Below, piece by piece: positions 10,991 through 19,152 of a DNA stretch of 64,000 nt. Positions within the stretch are counted from its first letter, which is position 1. Every line of letters begins with the position of its first letter. The stretch lies in contig NZ_JAVIFT010000009.1 in NCBI RefSeq assembly GCF_031157355.1, forward strand, positions 1 to 64,000. The letters run 5' to 3'. Source of the DNA: Hyphomicrobium sp. LHD-15. Its GTDB lineage: Bacteria; Pseudomonadota; Alphaproteobacteria; Rhizobiales; Hyphomicrobiaceae. Under the pieces are notes generated by a model. It saw only the letters and a list, made by a program, of their open reading frames with translations, searched no databases and was not told the DNA's origin. The translations under genes and the position numbers were made by a program.

Positions 10991-11703
10991 CCGAGCTCGA
11001 CGACATCGATGGACTGGCCGCCGAGTATGTTCTCGGAACGCTTTCGCGCGAGGAACGCGAGGAGGCGGCGGCGCGTCTCGATCGCGATCCGGGATTTGTA
11101 GAAGCGGTTGCGGCGTGGGAGCGCCGCCTCGGCCCGTTGTCCGAAGTCGTGGCGCCCGTGCAGCCGCCGCCGGGGCTTTACAACAAGATCCGAGCCCAGA
11201 TCGGGCTTGCCTCCAACGTCGTGTCGCTCAAGGCGCGCGAGCAGACGATGCTGCGGCGCGCGAACCGGTGGCGCGCGGCGGCGGGTGCGATGACGGCGCT
11301 CGCGGCTTCGCTCGCCGGTGTCGTGGTGTGGCAGGATTACGATCGGCGCCAGATGCCGACGCAGTACGTGGCGGTTCTGCAGGCGACCGACGCTTTGCCG
11401 GCGTTCCTGCTGACCGTCGATACCAAGACCAACATGTTCGTGATCTCGGCGATGAAAAAGCCAGCCGAGCCGGAGAAATCCTATCAGCTCTGGCTCGTAC
11501 ACGACGAGATGGCGCAGCCGAAATCGCTCGGTGTCTTCGACGATAGCGAGATGGACGTCCGGCCTATGGCCGGCGGCAAGATGCACGACATGATGATGGA
11601 CGGAACCTATGCCGTTAGTGTCGAGCCCAAAGGGGGTTCGCCGACCGGGCTTCCGACAGGGCCGGTCGTGTTCAGCGGTAAGCTGGTCAAAGCGACGCCT
11701 TAA
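10987..11703 (+). CDS. RskA-type membrane anti-sigma factor, Met-rich
   Basis: A 238-residue protein with a short cytoplasmic sigma-binding domain (LAAEYVLGTLSREEREEAAARL at 10-31), one membrane helix (about 97-115) and a periplasmic RskA domain with SYQLWLVHDE and the SPTGLPTGPVVFSG end. It would hold the ECF sigma factor at the membrane until an envelope signal arrives. Unlike most relatives, the loop at 189-204 is rich in Met (SEMDVRPMAGGKMHDMMMDG: six Met and one His), a plausible Cu(I)-binding sensor given the copper-related genes next door. That sensing role is inference. Confidence 0.88.
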   Translation: MTELDDIDGLAAEYVLGTLSREEREEAAARLDRDPGFVEAVAAWERRLGPLSEVVAPVQPPPGLYNKIRAQIGLASNVVSLKAREQTMLRRANRWRAAAGAMTALAASLAGVVVWQDYDRRQMPTQYVAVLQATDALPAFLLTVDTKTNMFVISAMKKPAEPEKSYQLWLVHDEMAQPKSLGVFDDSEMDVRPMAGGKMHDMMMDGTYAVSVEPKGGSPTGLPTGPVVFSGKLVKATP

Positions 11704-11787
11704 CGCGTTTGCGTCCTTGGATGCATGGCGTGAAGCTGCTCTCGCCAACCGTCGATATCTTTTTCTCGATTTAAAATTCCTCGCGCT

Positions 11788-11813
11788 GAAACCCGTGCGC
11801 GCGCCGCCCCGTA
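11788..11813 (+). promoter_or_regulatory. Candidate ECF promoter of the bufferin operon
   Basis: GAAACC (11788-11793), a 16-base spacer and CGTA (11810-11813) fit the general ECF promoter form (AAC-type -35, CGT-type -10). It lies about 90 bases before bufA and just upstream of a hairpin with a T run. Transcription would start at about 11820. Confidence 0.35.
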
Positions 11814-11824
11814 GCTACCAGCAT

Positions 11825-11861
11825 GCTTCCCAAGTCGGCGCCCGGGTCGGGAAGCTTTTTT
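11825..11861 (+). terminator. Terminator between the anti-sigma gene and bufA
   Basis: GCTTCCC (11825-11831) pairs with GGGAAGC (11849-11855) and is followed by six T. It would end the sigma/anti-sigma transcript. If the bufA promoter is the 11788-11813 candidate, the hairpin would instead lie inside the bufA leader and act as an attenuator. Confidence 0.75.
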
Positions 11862-11904
11862 GAACTCAGTCCGGGACGTGTTCATCATAAAAAAGGATAC
11901 GCTC

Positions 11905-12171
11905 ATGAAATTCACGGTGACATCTGGATCCGCGCTCGCCGCTGCTGCGGCAACCCTGCTCCTCGCTGGCGCTGTCGCGACGCCGAGCTTCGCAGCCGAA
12001 GAGGCAAAGGGACACTGCATGGGCGCCAACGCGTGCAAGGGCACAAGCGCCTGCAAGACCGCGACCAACGCCTGCAAGGGCCAGAATGCGTGCAAGGGGC
12101 AGGGCTTCACGGAGTCGACAAAGGCCGATTGCGCGAAGGTCGAAGGCGCCAAGTTCGAGCCCGCGAAGTAA
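11905..12171 (+). CDS. bufA: Bufferin-type periplasmic metallophore precursor (BufA family)
   Basis: An 88-residue secreted peptide precursor. Residues 1-30 are a signal peptide ending ATPSFA. The mature part has six Cys (38, 44, 50, 57, 63, 76), the middle ones in repeated ACKG/ACKT units. Bufferins are ribosomal peptides whose Cys are converted by an MNIO enzyme (BufB with BufC) to copper-binding 5-thiooxazoles, buffering copper in the periplasm. The ACKG-repeat layout is that of the BufA2-like subgroup. ATG 11905 follows AAGGA. bufB, bufC and a DoxX gene follow in order. The chemistry of this exact peptide is inferred from the family. Confidence 0.82.
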   Translation: MKFTVTSGSALAAAAATLLLAGAVATPSFAAEEAKGHCMGANACKGTSACKTATNACKGQNACKGQGFTESTKADCAKVEGAKFEPAK

Positions 12172-12252
12172 GGCCGAGCGATCGGGATCATGTCCGGTGG
12201 CGGCACTGCGCTGCCGGGCATGTCTCTCATGCAAATGATCGAGGAGATGCCA

Positions 12253-13134
12253 ATGTCGTCAGTGGATCGAAGACCGCGCGCAACGGCAATTCAGGCATCC
12301 AAGCCGCCTTATCTCGGGTTTGGTCTCGGGCTGCGTCCTCAGCACTATCAGGATATTCTCGACGGCGATCCGAACGTCGACTGGTTCGAGGTGATCTCGG
12401 AGAATTACATGGTGCCGGGCGGGCAGCCGCTCAAAATGCTGGATCGCATTCGAGACCGGTATCCGATCGTCATGCACGGCGTTTCGCTTTCGATTGCGTC
12501 TACGGCGCCGATCAATGTGGATTATCTGCGCGACCTCAAGGCGCTGGCCGCGCGCAGCGAGCCGGTGTTCATCTCCGACCATCTGTGCTGGACCGGCGTG
12601 CACGGCGTCAATCTGCACGATCTCCTGCCTGTGCCCTACACGCGCGAGGCGCTCGATCACGTGGTAGCCCGCGTCCATCATGTTCAGGACTATCTGGGGC
12701 AAGCCATCGCGCTCGAAAACGTCTCGAGCTACGTGCAGTTTTCTCATTCCGAAATGAGCGAGTGGGAGTTCATCGCCGAGCTTACCAAGCGCACTGGCTG
12801 CTGGCTGGTGTTCGACGTCAACAACGTGTTCGTCTCCGCGTTCAACCACGAGTTCGACGCGCACGCGTTCATTGCCGGCATTCCGAAGGAACGGATCGTT
12901 CAGTTCCATCTCGCCGGGCACGAGCACAATATGAGCCACATCGTCGACACGCATGATGCGCTGATCTGCGACGAGGTGTGGGATCTCTACCGCTCGGCGC
13001 TTCGCCACTTCGGGCCGGTTTCTGCGATCATCGAGCGGGACGACCACATTCCGCCGCTTGATGAATTGGTGGCGGAACTCGATCAGGCGCGGTGCGTGGC
13101 GGCGGAAACGCTCGGGCAATCTTATGCCGCATGA
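12253..13134 (+). CDS. bufB: MNIO-family (DUF692) bufferin-modifying oxidase
   Basis: A 293-residue TIM-barrel protein of the multinuclear non-heme iron oxidase family. Family signatures are LGFGLGLRPQHYQDIL, VDWFEVISENYM, VMHGVSLSI, FISDHLCW, ALENVSSY, VFDVNNVFVSA, FHLAGHEH and IIERDDHIPPL; the His, Asp and Glu in these bind the irons. It would oxidise Cys residues of the BufA precursor. I use ATG 12253 because GAGGAG lies six bases upstream; an ATG at 12190 in frame is less likely. It overlaps bufC by 11 bases. Confidence 0.88.
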   Translation: MSSVDRRPRATAIQASKPPYLGFGLGLRPQHYQDILDGDPNVDWFEVISENYMVPGGQPLKMLDRIRDRYPIVMHGVSLSIASTAPINVDYLRDLKALAARSEPVFISDHLCWTGVHGVNLHDLLPVPYTREALDHVVARVHHVQDYLGQAIALENVSSYVQFSHSEMSEWEFIAELTKRTGCWLVFDVNNVFVSAFNHEFDAHAFIAGIPKERIVQFHLAGHEHNMSHIVDTHDALICDEVWDLYRSALRHFGPVSAIIERDDHIPPLDELVAELDQARCVAAETLGQSYAA

Positions 13135-13966
13135 GACGCCAACGCTTGCGGAGCTGCAGGCCCGCTTTCAGGCGGCGATCGTCGGTGGTTCGGACGACAT
13201 TCTTGGGTTCATTCCGCCTAACTCGCGGACGAGCAATGCGGTGCTGTTCGGCGTCTATCGGTTTGCCTATGTGAGCCGGCTGGTGGAGGTGGTGCGGAAC
13301 GCCTATCCGATGCTCGCGCGTCATATGAGAGATGATGCGTTCGTTCGCATGGCGGAACGCTATGTCGCGCGGTATCCGTCGCGGCACGCCAACGCGCGTT
13401 GGTATGCGACCGATGTTCCGGAGCTTCTGAGTGAGGGCGACTATGCCGATGCTCCGGTGCTCCGCGAGATCGCACTCATTGAGCGGCAGCTTGACCAGGC
13501 GTTCGATGCGGTGGACGCGCCGGTGCTCGATCTCGCTGCCTTGGCGCAGCATCCGCCCGAAACGTGGTCCGATCTGGTATTCGCAGCCCATCCTTCGGTC
13601 GCGCTGCTGACACTCGACACGAACGCGTTCGACATCTGGGTGGCACTCAAGAACGAGCTGCCGCCGCCGGATGTCACTGTGCACGATGCGCAGGAAAGTT
13701 TCCTGGTCTGGCGCTGGGACGGTGTGCCTAACGTGCGCCGCGTGAGCGACGAGGAGCGCATGCTGTGGAGCGAGGCCGTCAGGGGCAAGCCGTTCGGCGG
13801 GCTCATGGAAATGGCGGCGACTTACGGTGCGCCAAGCGAGGCGGCTTTGCGGGTCGCGCAGTATCTCAACGGCTGGCTCTCAGCGGGATTGCTCAGTGAG
13901 GCAATGCTCCGGCCGCGCGAGGCGGCTAAAGCGTTCGACGCTGTTCCGACGGATCGCACGATATAG
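13124..13966 (+). CDS. bufC: BufC/HvfC-type (DUF2063) partner protein
   Basis: A 280-residue protein starting MPHETPTLAELQARFQAAIVGG. The N-terminal DUF2063 domain is shown by NAVLFGVYRFAYVSRLVEVVRNAYPMLARHMRDDAF. Proteins of this type bind the MNIO enzyme and recruit the precursor peptide through its leader. The start overlaps the end of bufB by 11 bases, so the two are probably made together. Length and domain order are normal. Confidence 0.85.
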   Translation: MPHETPTLAELQARFQAAIVGGSDDILGFIPPNSRTSNAVLFGVYRFAYVSRLVEVVRNAYPMLARHMRDDAFVRMAERYVARYPSRHANARWYATDVPELLSEGDYADAPVLREIALIERQLDQAFDAVDAPVLDLAALAQHPPETWSDLVFAAHPSVALLTLDTNAFDIWVALKNELPPPDVTVHDAQESFLVWRWDGVPNVRRVSDEERMLWSEAVRGKPFGGLMEMAATYGAPSEAALRVAQYLNGWLSAGLLSEAMLRPREAAKAFDAVPTDRTI

Positions 13967-13977
13967 CTCTTGGTTTT

Positions 13978-14028
13978 GGAGCATTTTCTTACAACGGACC
14001 GGTGTCCAATTCGCCAGAAGCGCTTTAG
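13978..14028. repeat. Degenerate dispersed palindrome before the DoxX gene
   Basis: GAGCATTTTC at the left, ACCGGT in the middle and GAAGCGCTTTA at the right match the general form of a common Rhizobiales intergenic repeat (AGCATTTTC...ACCGGT...GAAAACGCT). It separates bufC from the DoxX gene and could form an RNA hairpin between them. Confidence 0.4.
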
Positions 14029-14072
14029 GGTGAGGGTGCAGTCGGGTCCACACTCATCCAACAGGGAAAACC

Positions 14073-14456
14073 ATGACTTCGACACACGATCTCACGAGCC
14101 TCGTTGCGCGCCTTCTTCTTGCGCCCATTTTCATCATTGCCGGCATCGGGAAAATCACTGGCTATGAGGGGTCCGTCGGCTACATGGAGGCTTACGGGCT
14201 TCCGGGAATTTTGCTGCCGCTCGCCATCGTCACGGAGCTTGGTGGCGGGCTCGCCATTCTGTTCGGCGTATTTTCGCGCTGGGCGGCGCTCGCGCTCGCC
14301 GGCTTCTCGATCGTTGCGGCGCTCGTCTTTCACACCGCGTGGTCGGGTGACGGCGGGCAGATGCAACAAATCAGCTTCCTCAAGAACCTGGGTCTCGCCG
14401 GCGGCCTGCTGCTGCTGTTCGCGAACGGCCCCGGCCGATATGCCGTGAAGGATTAG
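14073..14456 (+). CDS. DoxX family membrane protein (BufD-like)
   Basis: A 127-residue protein with four predicted membrane helices (LLLAPIFIIAGIGKI, LLPLAIVTELGGGLAILFGVF, WAALALAGFSIVAALVFH, LGLAGGLLLLFANG). DoxX proteins often close bufferin operons, where a role in membrane redox chemistry or export is suspected but not settled. It follows bufC by 106 bp that hold a dispersed repeat, so it may be cotranscribed or separately started. Confidence 0.8.
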   Translation: MTSTHDLTSLVARLLLAPIFIIAGIGKITGYEGSVGYMEAYGLPGILLPLAIVTELGGGLAILFGVFSRWAALALAGFSIVAALVFHTAWSGDGGQMQQISFLKNLGLAGGLLLLFANGPGRYAVKD

Positions 14457-14465
14457 GCTATCTTC

Positions 14466-14500
14466 CCTCTCCCCATTGTCTCGAATTCAATGGGGAGAGG
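14466..14500. terminator. Bidirectional hairpin between convergent DoxX and sod genes
   Basis: A perfect 13-bp inverted repeat, CCTCTCCCCATTG and CAATGGGGAGAGG, with a 9-base loop, lies 10 bases after the DoxX stop and between two convergent genes. There is no strong T run on either side, but its position and symmetry fit a shared terminator. Confidence 0.6.
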
Positions 14501-14613
14501 TCTCTTCGGTGAGACGGAATACGTACGCTTCGAATTTTTCCCGCTCTGCCGATTCACGCCGCGGCCGATAGGTGCCGCGACGATCCGAGCGCGTGGGTTC
14601 GAAGCGACCATAG

Positions 14614-15354
14614 TCAGATCTTGAGGGTTCCGGCCTTGGCGGCGGCGTAGCGTTCGCCGACGGCCTTCCAGTTCACGACGTTCCACCAGGCTTTCAGGTA
14701 GTCGGCACGCTTGTTCTGGTATTTCAGATAATAGGCGTGCTCCCAGACGTCGTTGCCGATCAGTGCGCGTCCGCCGTCCATCAGTGGCGTGTCCTGGTTC
14801 GGCTTCGAGACGAGCGCGAGCTTGCCGCCCTTGTCGACGGTTACGAACACCCAGCCTGAACCGAAGACCTTGGTGCCGGCGGTGTTGAAAGCTTCCTGGA
14901 GCTTTTCGAGGCCGCCGAGATCGCTGTCGATCGCGGCCTTCAGCTCGCCTTCGGGGCCGGGGCCGCCAGGCGCGCCCATGATCTGCCAGAACATCGAGTG
15001 GTTGGCGTGCCCACCGCCGTTGTTACGGATGGCGGTGCGGACGGCTTCCGGAACCTCGCTGAGCTTGGCGAGAATGTCCTCGAGCGGCAGCTTGGCGAGG
15101 TCGCCGTGATCCTTGAGGGCGGTATTCAGGTTTTTGACATAGGCGGCGTGGTGCTTTCCGTGGTGGATCCCCATCGTCGTCGCGTCGATATGGGGTTCGA
15201 GAGCTGCGGGGTCGTAGGGCAGCGCGGGCAAGGTAAACGGGCCTTCCGGGGCCGTATCTGCAAAGGCGCGGCCAATGCCGCCTGTCGAGACGGCCGTGAC
15301 GAGCGTGGCAGCACCGGCGGCGCAAAGAAAGTTTCGGCGATTGGGTTTCATCAT
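14614..15354 (-). CDS. Tat-exported Fe/Mn superoxide dismutase
   Basis: A 246-residue protein. A twin-arginine signal (MMKPNRRNFL, then a hydrophobic run to AFADTA at about 32) precedes a complete Fe/Mn SOD: GIHHGKHHAAYVKNLN and GGHANHSMFWQIMG in the first half, then FGSGWVFV and NDVWEHAYYLKYQNKRADYL with the second pair of metal ligands. It removes superoxide in the periplasm, and folding before export is usual for metalloenzymes. Two Met codons open the frame; GGAG lies seven bases before the first. Metal preference cannot be read safely from sequence. Confidence 0.92.
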   Translation of the reverse strand: MMKPNRRNFLCAAGAATLVTAVSTGGIGRAFADTAPEGPFTLPALPYDPAALEPHIDATTMGIHHGKHHAAYVKNLNTALKDHGDLAKLPLEDILAKLSEVPEAVRTAIRNNGGGHANHSMFWQIMGAPGGPGPEGELKAAIDSDLGGLEKLQEAFNTAGTKVFGSGWVFVTVDKGGKLALVSKPNQDTPLMDGGRALIGNDVWEHAYYLKYQNKRADYLKAWWNVVNWKAVGERYAAAKAGTLKI

Positions 15355-15469
15355 CAGCGGTCTCCGTCTACTTCTGGATGCCTGATTTCCATAGTTCATA
15401 TCGATATATAGCGTTCCTCTGTGGCACAACCAGCAGGGGCCGGCAAAGTTCAACACGGAATGCACGGCG

Positions 15470-16204
15470 ATGGGGCTGAGGCTCGACAAAGCGCTGCTTG
15501 AAAGGGGATTGGTGCCGACCCGGTCGCGGGCGCGGGACCTGATCGTCCGTGGGGCGGTGATCGTCGATGGGGCGGTGCAGCTGAAGCCCGGCGCCGTGGT
15601 GGCGGACAATGTGCCGATCGTACTTGCGGAGGCTGCGGACTATGTTTCGCGGGGTAGCCACAAGCTCGCGGCCGGGCTCGAAGCGTTCGGGTTCGATCCG
15701 GAAGGCCGGGTTGCGCTCGATATCGGAGCCTCCACCGGCGGGTTCACGGACCTGCTGCTGCAGCGTGGTGCAAAGCACGTGTATGCGGTTGACGTGGGGC
15801 ACGGACAGCTGCATCCGCGCTTGCGCGACGATCCGCGAGTGACGTCGCTCGAGGGCTTCGATGCGCGGGCGCTCACGGCACAGGAGATCGATCAGGAGGT
15901 GACGGCGGTCGTGGCCGACGTGAGCTTCATATCGCTTGAAAAGGCGCTTCCGGCCGGGCTTGCGCTGGCCCGGGCCGGGAGCTGGCTGGTGGCGCTGGTG
16001 AAGCCGCAATTCGAGGCGGGACCGCAGGCGATCGGGAAGGGCGGCATCGTGCGGGACGCCGACGTGCGCGACGCGCAGGCGGAAAAGATCGCTGCCTGGA
16101 TCGCGGCGCGCCCCGGCTGGCAGGTGGATGGCGTCATCGCTTCTCCGATCGAAGGCGGATCGGGCAATCAGGAGTTTCTGCTTGGAGCGCATTTCGATGG
16201 CTGA
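15470..16204 (+). CDS. tlyA: TlyA family rRNA 2'-O-methyltransferase
   Basis: A 244-residue protein with an N-terminal S4 RNA-binding domain (LRLDKALLERGLVPTRSRARDLIVRGAVIVDG, 1-60) and an FtsJ-like SAM fold (ALDIGASTGGFTDLLLQRGAKHVYAVDVGHGQL). TlyA homologues methylate ribose 2'-OH in rRNA. The C-terminus (IASPIEGGSGNQEFLLGA) is typical. It overlaps the next RNA methyltransferase gene by eight bases. Known TlyA proteins modify 16S and/or 23S rRNA; which applies here is not visible. Confidence 0.92.
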   Translation: MGLRLDKALLERGLVPTRSRARDLIVRGAVIVDGAVQLKPGAVVADNVPIVLAEAADYVSRGSHKLAAGLEAFGFDPEGRVALDIGASTGGFTDLLLQRGAKHVYAVDVGHGQLHPRLRDDPRVTSLEGFDARALTAQEIDQEVTAVVADVSFISLEKALPAGLALARAGSWLVALVKPQFEAGPQAIGKGGIVRDADVRDAQAEKIAAWIAARPGWQVDGVIASPIEGGSGNQEFLLGAHFDG

Positions 16205-17420
16205 GAGCACGGAGCTCACGATCGAGCGGCTCGGCGCCAAGGGCGACGGCATCGCCATGCGCGAAGGCGCTCCGGTTTATGTGCCGTTCGCGCTTCCGGG
16301 CGAGCAGTGGCGCATCGGATCCGAAGGTGCGCAGCGGCTCAAGGACAGCGCAGAGCGCGTCGAACCAGCCTGCCGCCACTTCCTGCAGTGCGGCGGCTGC
16401 CTCGCGCAGCATATGTCGCCCGCGCTCTATCGCGATTGGAAACACGGGCTCGTGGTCGAAGCGTTCCGCCATCGCGGTCTCGATGCCGAAGTGGCGCCGG
16501 TCGTCGTCGTCGATGGCAACTCGCGGCGGCGCGCATTTCTGGGTGTCGAGCGGCGTGGCGCAGAGGTCATCATCGGCTTTCGCGAGGAAGGCCAGCATAC
16601 GCTGGTCGATCTCGCCGAATGCCCGGTGCTCGATCCGCAGATCGTCGCGACGGTGCCGGGCTTGCGGGAGATGGCGCGCCGCGTGATGGTCGATCGCGCG
16701 GGCGGGCGTCTCGTTGTTACCAAGCTCGATCATGGCCTCGATGTCTCGTTCGACAACGGGCGAAAAGATCTCTCACCGCATGAACGGGCCGAGCTTGGCG
16801 CGCTCGCGCAGAAGATGAGGCTGGCGCGGCTCGTGGTCGGTGGCGAGGAGATCGTTTCCGGTGGGCGGCCGGTTTTGACCATCGGTGGCGTCGAGGTGGA
16901 GATTGCGCCGGGGCTGTTCCTGCAAGCGGTGCCGGAAGCGGAGCGGCTGCTAGCCGATCTCTGCGTCGCCGCGTTGCCGAAACGGGCGAAGAAGGTTGCC
17001 GATCTCTTTTCTGGGGTTGGGACGCTGACGTTTCCGCTCGCGCGGCGCGCGTCGGTCGTGGCCTACGACAGCGACCGGCGGGCGATCAACGCGTTGGCTG
17101 GCGCGATGCGGCATGCGCAGGGTTTGAAACCTGTCACGGCAACGGTGCGCGATCTCTATCGCGATCCGCTCTCGGCGCGGGAACTCGCCGAGTTCGACGC
17201 GGTGGTGCTCGATCCGCCGCGTGCGGGCGCGGCCGAGCAGGCGGAGCGTCTCGCGAAATCGAAGGTGCCGGTAGTGATCGCGGTGTCGTGCAATCCGGCG
17301 ACGCTTGCGCGCGATGCCCGGACGCTGATCGACGGCGGCTATCGGATGGGGCCGGTCACGCCGATCGACCAGTTCCTGTTCTCGCCGCACGTGGAAGCGG
17401 TGACCGTGTTCCAGCGCTAG
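16197..17420 (+). CDS. TrmA/RlmD-type RNA (uracil-5-)-methyltransferase
   Basis: A 407-residue class I SAM enzyme. The N-terminal TRAM-like part (ELTIERLGAKGDGIAMREG) is followed by an Fe-S cluster site CRHFLQCGGCLAQHM, with a fourth Cys in AECPVLD. The SAM fold has DLFSGVGTLTFPLA, VVLDPPRAGA and the catalytic VAVSCNPATLARD. The family methylates uracil C5 in 23S rRNA (RlmC/RlmD) or tRNA (TrmA). ATG 16197 has GGAG nine bases upstream and overlaps tlyA. The exact target is not decided by sequence. Confidence 0.88.
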   Translation: MAESTELTIERLGAKGDGIAMREGAPVYVPFALPGEQWRIGSEGAQRLKDSAERVEPACRHFLQCGGCLAQHMSPALYRDWKHGLVVEAFRHRGLDAEVAPVVVVDGNSRRRAFLGVERRGAEVIIGFREEGQHTLVDLAECPVLDPQIVATVPGLREMARRVMVDRAGGRLVVTKLDHGLDVSFDNGRKDLSPHERAELGALAQKMRLARLVVGGEEIVSGGRPVLTIGGVEVEIAPGLFLQAVPEAERLLADLCVAALPKRAKKVADLFSGVGTLTFPLARRASVVAYDSDRRAINALAGAMRHAQGLKPVTATVRDLYRDPLSARELAEFDAVVLDPPRAGAAEQAERLAKSKVPVVIAVSCNPATLARDARTLIDGGYRMGPVTPIDQFLFSPHVEAVTVFQR

Positions 17421-17441
17421 ATAAGCTCAGACACACTTTTA

Positions 17442-17458
17442 GCCCCGGCTGCCGGGGC
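17442..17458. other. GC-rich hairpin between convergent genes
   Basis: GCCCCGG, CTG and CCGGGGC form a 7-bp perfect stem 22 bases after the methyltransferase stop, between it and the convergent small basic gene. A T run precedes it on the plus strand but none follows, so it is at best a weak bidirectional terminator. Confidence 0.4.
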
Positions 17459-17497
17459 AACCAGGGCTTCAAGCAAATCGCCGTGTCGTTGAGAGGG

Positions 17498-17665
17498 TTA
17501 GGCCGAGGCCTTCGCCTTGGCGGCGCGCAGCTTGCCCGACTGCTTCTTCAGGCGCTTGCGAGCGGCGGCGGTGTTGCCCTGTATGCGGGTGACCTTGTCG
17601 CGGGGAATCGCGCGGCGAGCCTTCTTCTTCTGGGTCTCGACCTTGCGGGGATGACGGGCGGTCAT
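17498..17665 (-). CDS. Small highly basic protein of unknown function
   Basis: A 55-residue protein, MTARHPRKVETQKKKARRAI onward, with roughly a third Lys/Arg and an Ala/Lys-rich end (LRAAKAKASA). The ATG at 17665 has GAGGA upstream at a normal distance. Such short basic proteins in Hyphomicrobiales resemble nucleic-acid-binding or ribosome-associated proteins, but I recognise no named family. Confidence 0.6.
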   Translation of the reverse strand: MTARHPRKVETQKKKARRAIPRDKVTRIQGNTAAARKRLKKQSGKLRAAKAKASA

Positions 17666-17856
17666 GGTGAAAATCCTCGTAAATGCCGGGCGCTGCGCCC
17701 GTGTCCGATCTGTGACGCCTCGTCTAAGGGATCTTGCCGCCCGAGGCAAGCCGAACGGCGGAAAAGCCCGGCCCCGGGTCCAGGGTGTCGCATGGGGTCC
17801 ACAGCTTGCCGCAGAGTTGTCACAGGGCTGCAACATGAAATCGTTAGTCGGGCCGG

Positions 17857-19146
17857 ATGAATAAGGATACCCGGGGATTTGCGATGGGCGGAGCGGCTGA
17901 GGCGCACGTACAAGGTGAAGGCGAACTGAACCGGGGGCGCAACCATCGCCTCGCCGAGGCTGTGCATCGGTACGGAGCGGCGAGCCGAAAGGGCCTCGAG
18001 GAGCGGTTTTTTACCTGGGCGTTCTCGGGGCTTGTCTACCCGCAGATCTGGGAAGATCCGGTGGTCGATCTCGAAGCCATGGCGCTGAAGCCCGGCGAGC
18101 GGGTCGCCGCGATCGCGTCGGGCGGGTGCAACGTGTTCTCGTACGTGACGGCTGAGGAAGTGCAGGTCACTGCGCTCGACCTCAATCCGGCACACGTGGC
18201 GCTCAACAAGCTCAAGCTGGCGGCGGTCACGCACAGCCCCGACTACGAAACCTTCGCGCGCTTTTTCGTGTCTGCTGCCGATCCCGAGACAGCCGGAATC
18301 TACGATCGCATCCTGGCGCCACATCTCGACCGGACGACGCGGGCCTACTGGGAAGGGCGGGACGCGCTGGGGCGGCGTCGCATCAGCTATTTCGGCCGCA
18401 AGTTCTATCGGCAGGGTCTGCTCGGCTGGTTCATCACGGCTGGCCACGTGCTGACGCGGATGCACGGCCGCAACCCCGCGAAGCTGCTCGATGCAAAGAA
18501 CCGCGCCGATCAGGAACGCTTGTTCAACGAAGAGCTCGCACCGCTGTTTGCGATGCGCCACATGCGCTGGCTCATGGACAAGCCGGCTTCGCTGTTCGGG
18601 CTCGGCATTCCGCCGTCGCAGTTCGATGCGCTCAAGGGTGATGCGCCGCACATGGCGGACGTGCTCAAGGAGCGCTTGGCGCGGCTCGCGTACGGCTTCG
18701 ATCTCAAGGACAACTATTTCGCCTGGCAGGCGTTCGGACGCGGTTATGCGGCTGACGGCAAGGGGCCGCTTCCGCCCTATCTCGAGCGCGGAAACTGGGA
18801 GACGCTGAAGGCCCGTGCCGGGAACGTCAACGTGGTGCATGCGTCGTTCGGGGAGCATCTCGCGAGCTTCCAGGCGCCGGCTTACGACGCCTATGTGCTG
18901 CTCGATGCGCAGGACTGGATGACCGACGAGCAGCTCACGACGCTGTGGAGCGAGATCGTGCGGACGGGTAAGCCCGGTTGCCGCGTGATTTTCCGTACCG
19001 CGGGTGAGGAAACCATCCTGCCGGGACGCGTTCCGAATGCGATCCTGAGCCGCTTCCGCTACGATGCAGCGCGATCGCGGGCATTCACGGCTGCGGATCG
19101 CTCGTCGATCTATGGTGGGTTCCACCTCTATACGCTCGAGGCCTAG
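17857..19146 (+). CDS. btaA: BtaA: SAM-diacylglycerol 3-amino-3-carboxypropyltransferase
   Basis: A 429-residue DUF3419 protein. BtaA moves the aminocarboxypropyl group of S-adenosylmethionine to diacylglycerol, the first step of betaine lipid (DGTS) synthesis, used to spare phosphate. Marks are FFTWAFSGLVYPQIWEDPVVDLEAM, a SAM site IASGGCNVFSYVT and VTALDLNPAHVALNKLKLAA, the NYFAWQAFGRGY motif, and VLLDAQDWMTDEQLTTLWSEI near the C-terminus. btaB follows after 113 bp containing a long inverted repeat. The first residues (to about 25) are variable, so the start could be slightly later. Confidence 0.92.
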   Translation: MNKDTRGFAMGGAAEAHVQGEGELNRGRNHRLAEAVHRYGAASRKGLEERFFTWAFSGLVYPQIWEDPVVDLEAMALKPGERVAAIASGGCNVFSYVTAEEVQVTALDLNPAHVALNKLKLAAVTHSPDYETFARFFVSAADPETAGIYDRILAPHLDRTTRAYWEGRDALGRRRISYFGRKFYRQGLLGWFITAGHVLTRMHGRNPAKLLDAKNRADQERLFNEELAPLFAMRHMRWLMDKPASLFGLGIPPSQFDALKGDAPHMADVLKERLARLAYGFDLKDNYFAWQAFGRGYAADGKGPLPPYLERGNWETLKARAGNVNVVHASFGEHLASFQAPAYDAYVLLDAQDWMTDEQLTTLWSEIVRTGKPGCRVIFRTAGEETILPGRVPNAILSRFRYDAARSRAFTAADRSSIYGGFHLYTLEA

Positions 19147-19152
19147 CGTGAT

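Noticed and set aside
17662-19125. 487-codon open frame opposite btaA
   Set aside because: btaA is clearly the real gene; the antisense product is His/Arg-rich and has no domain.
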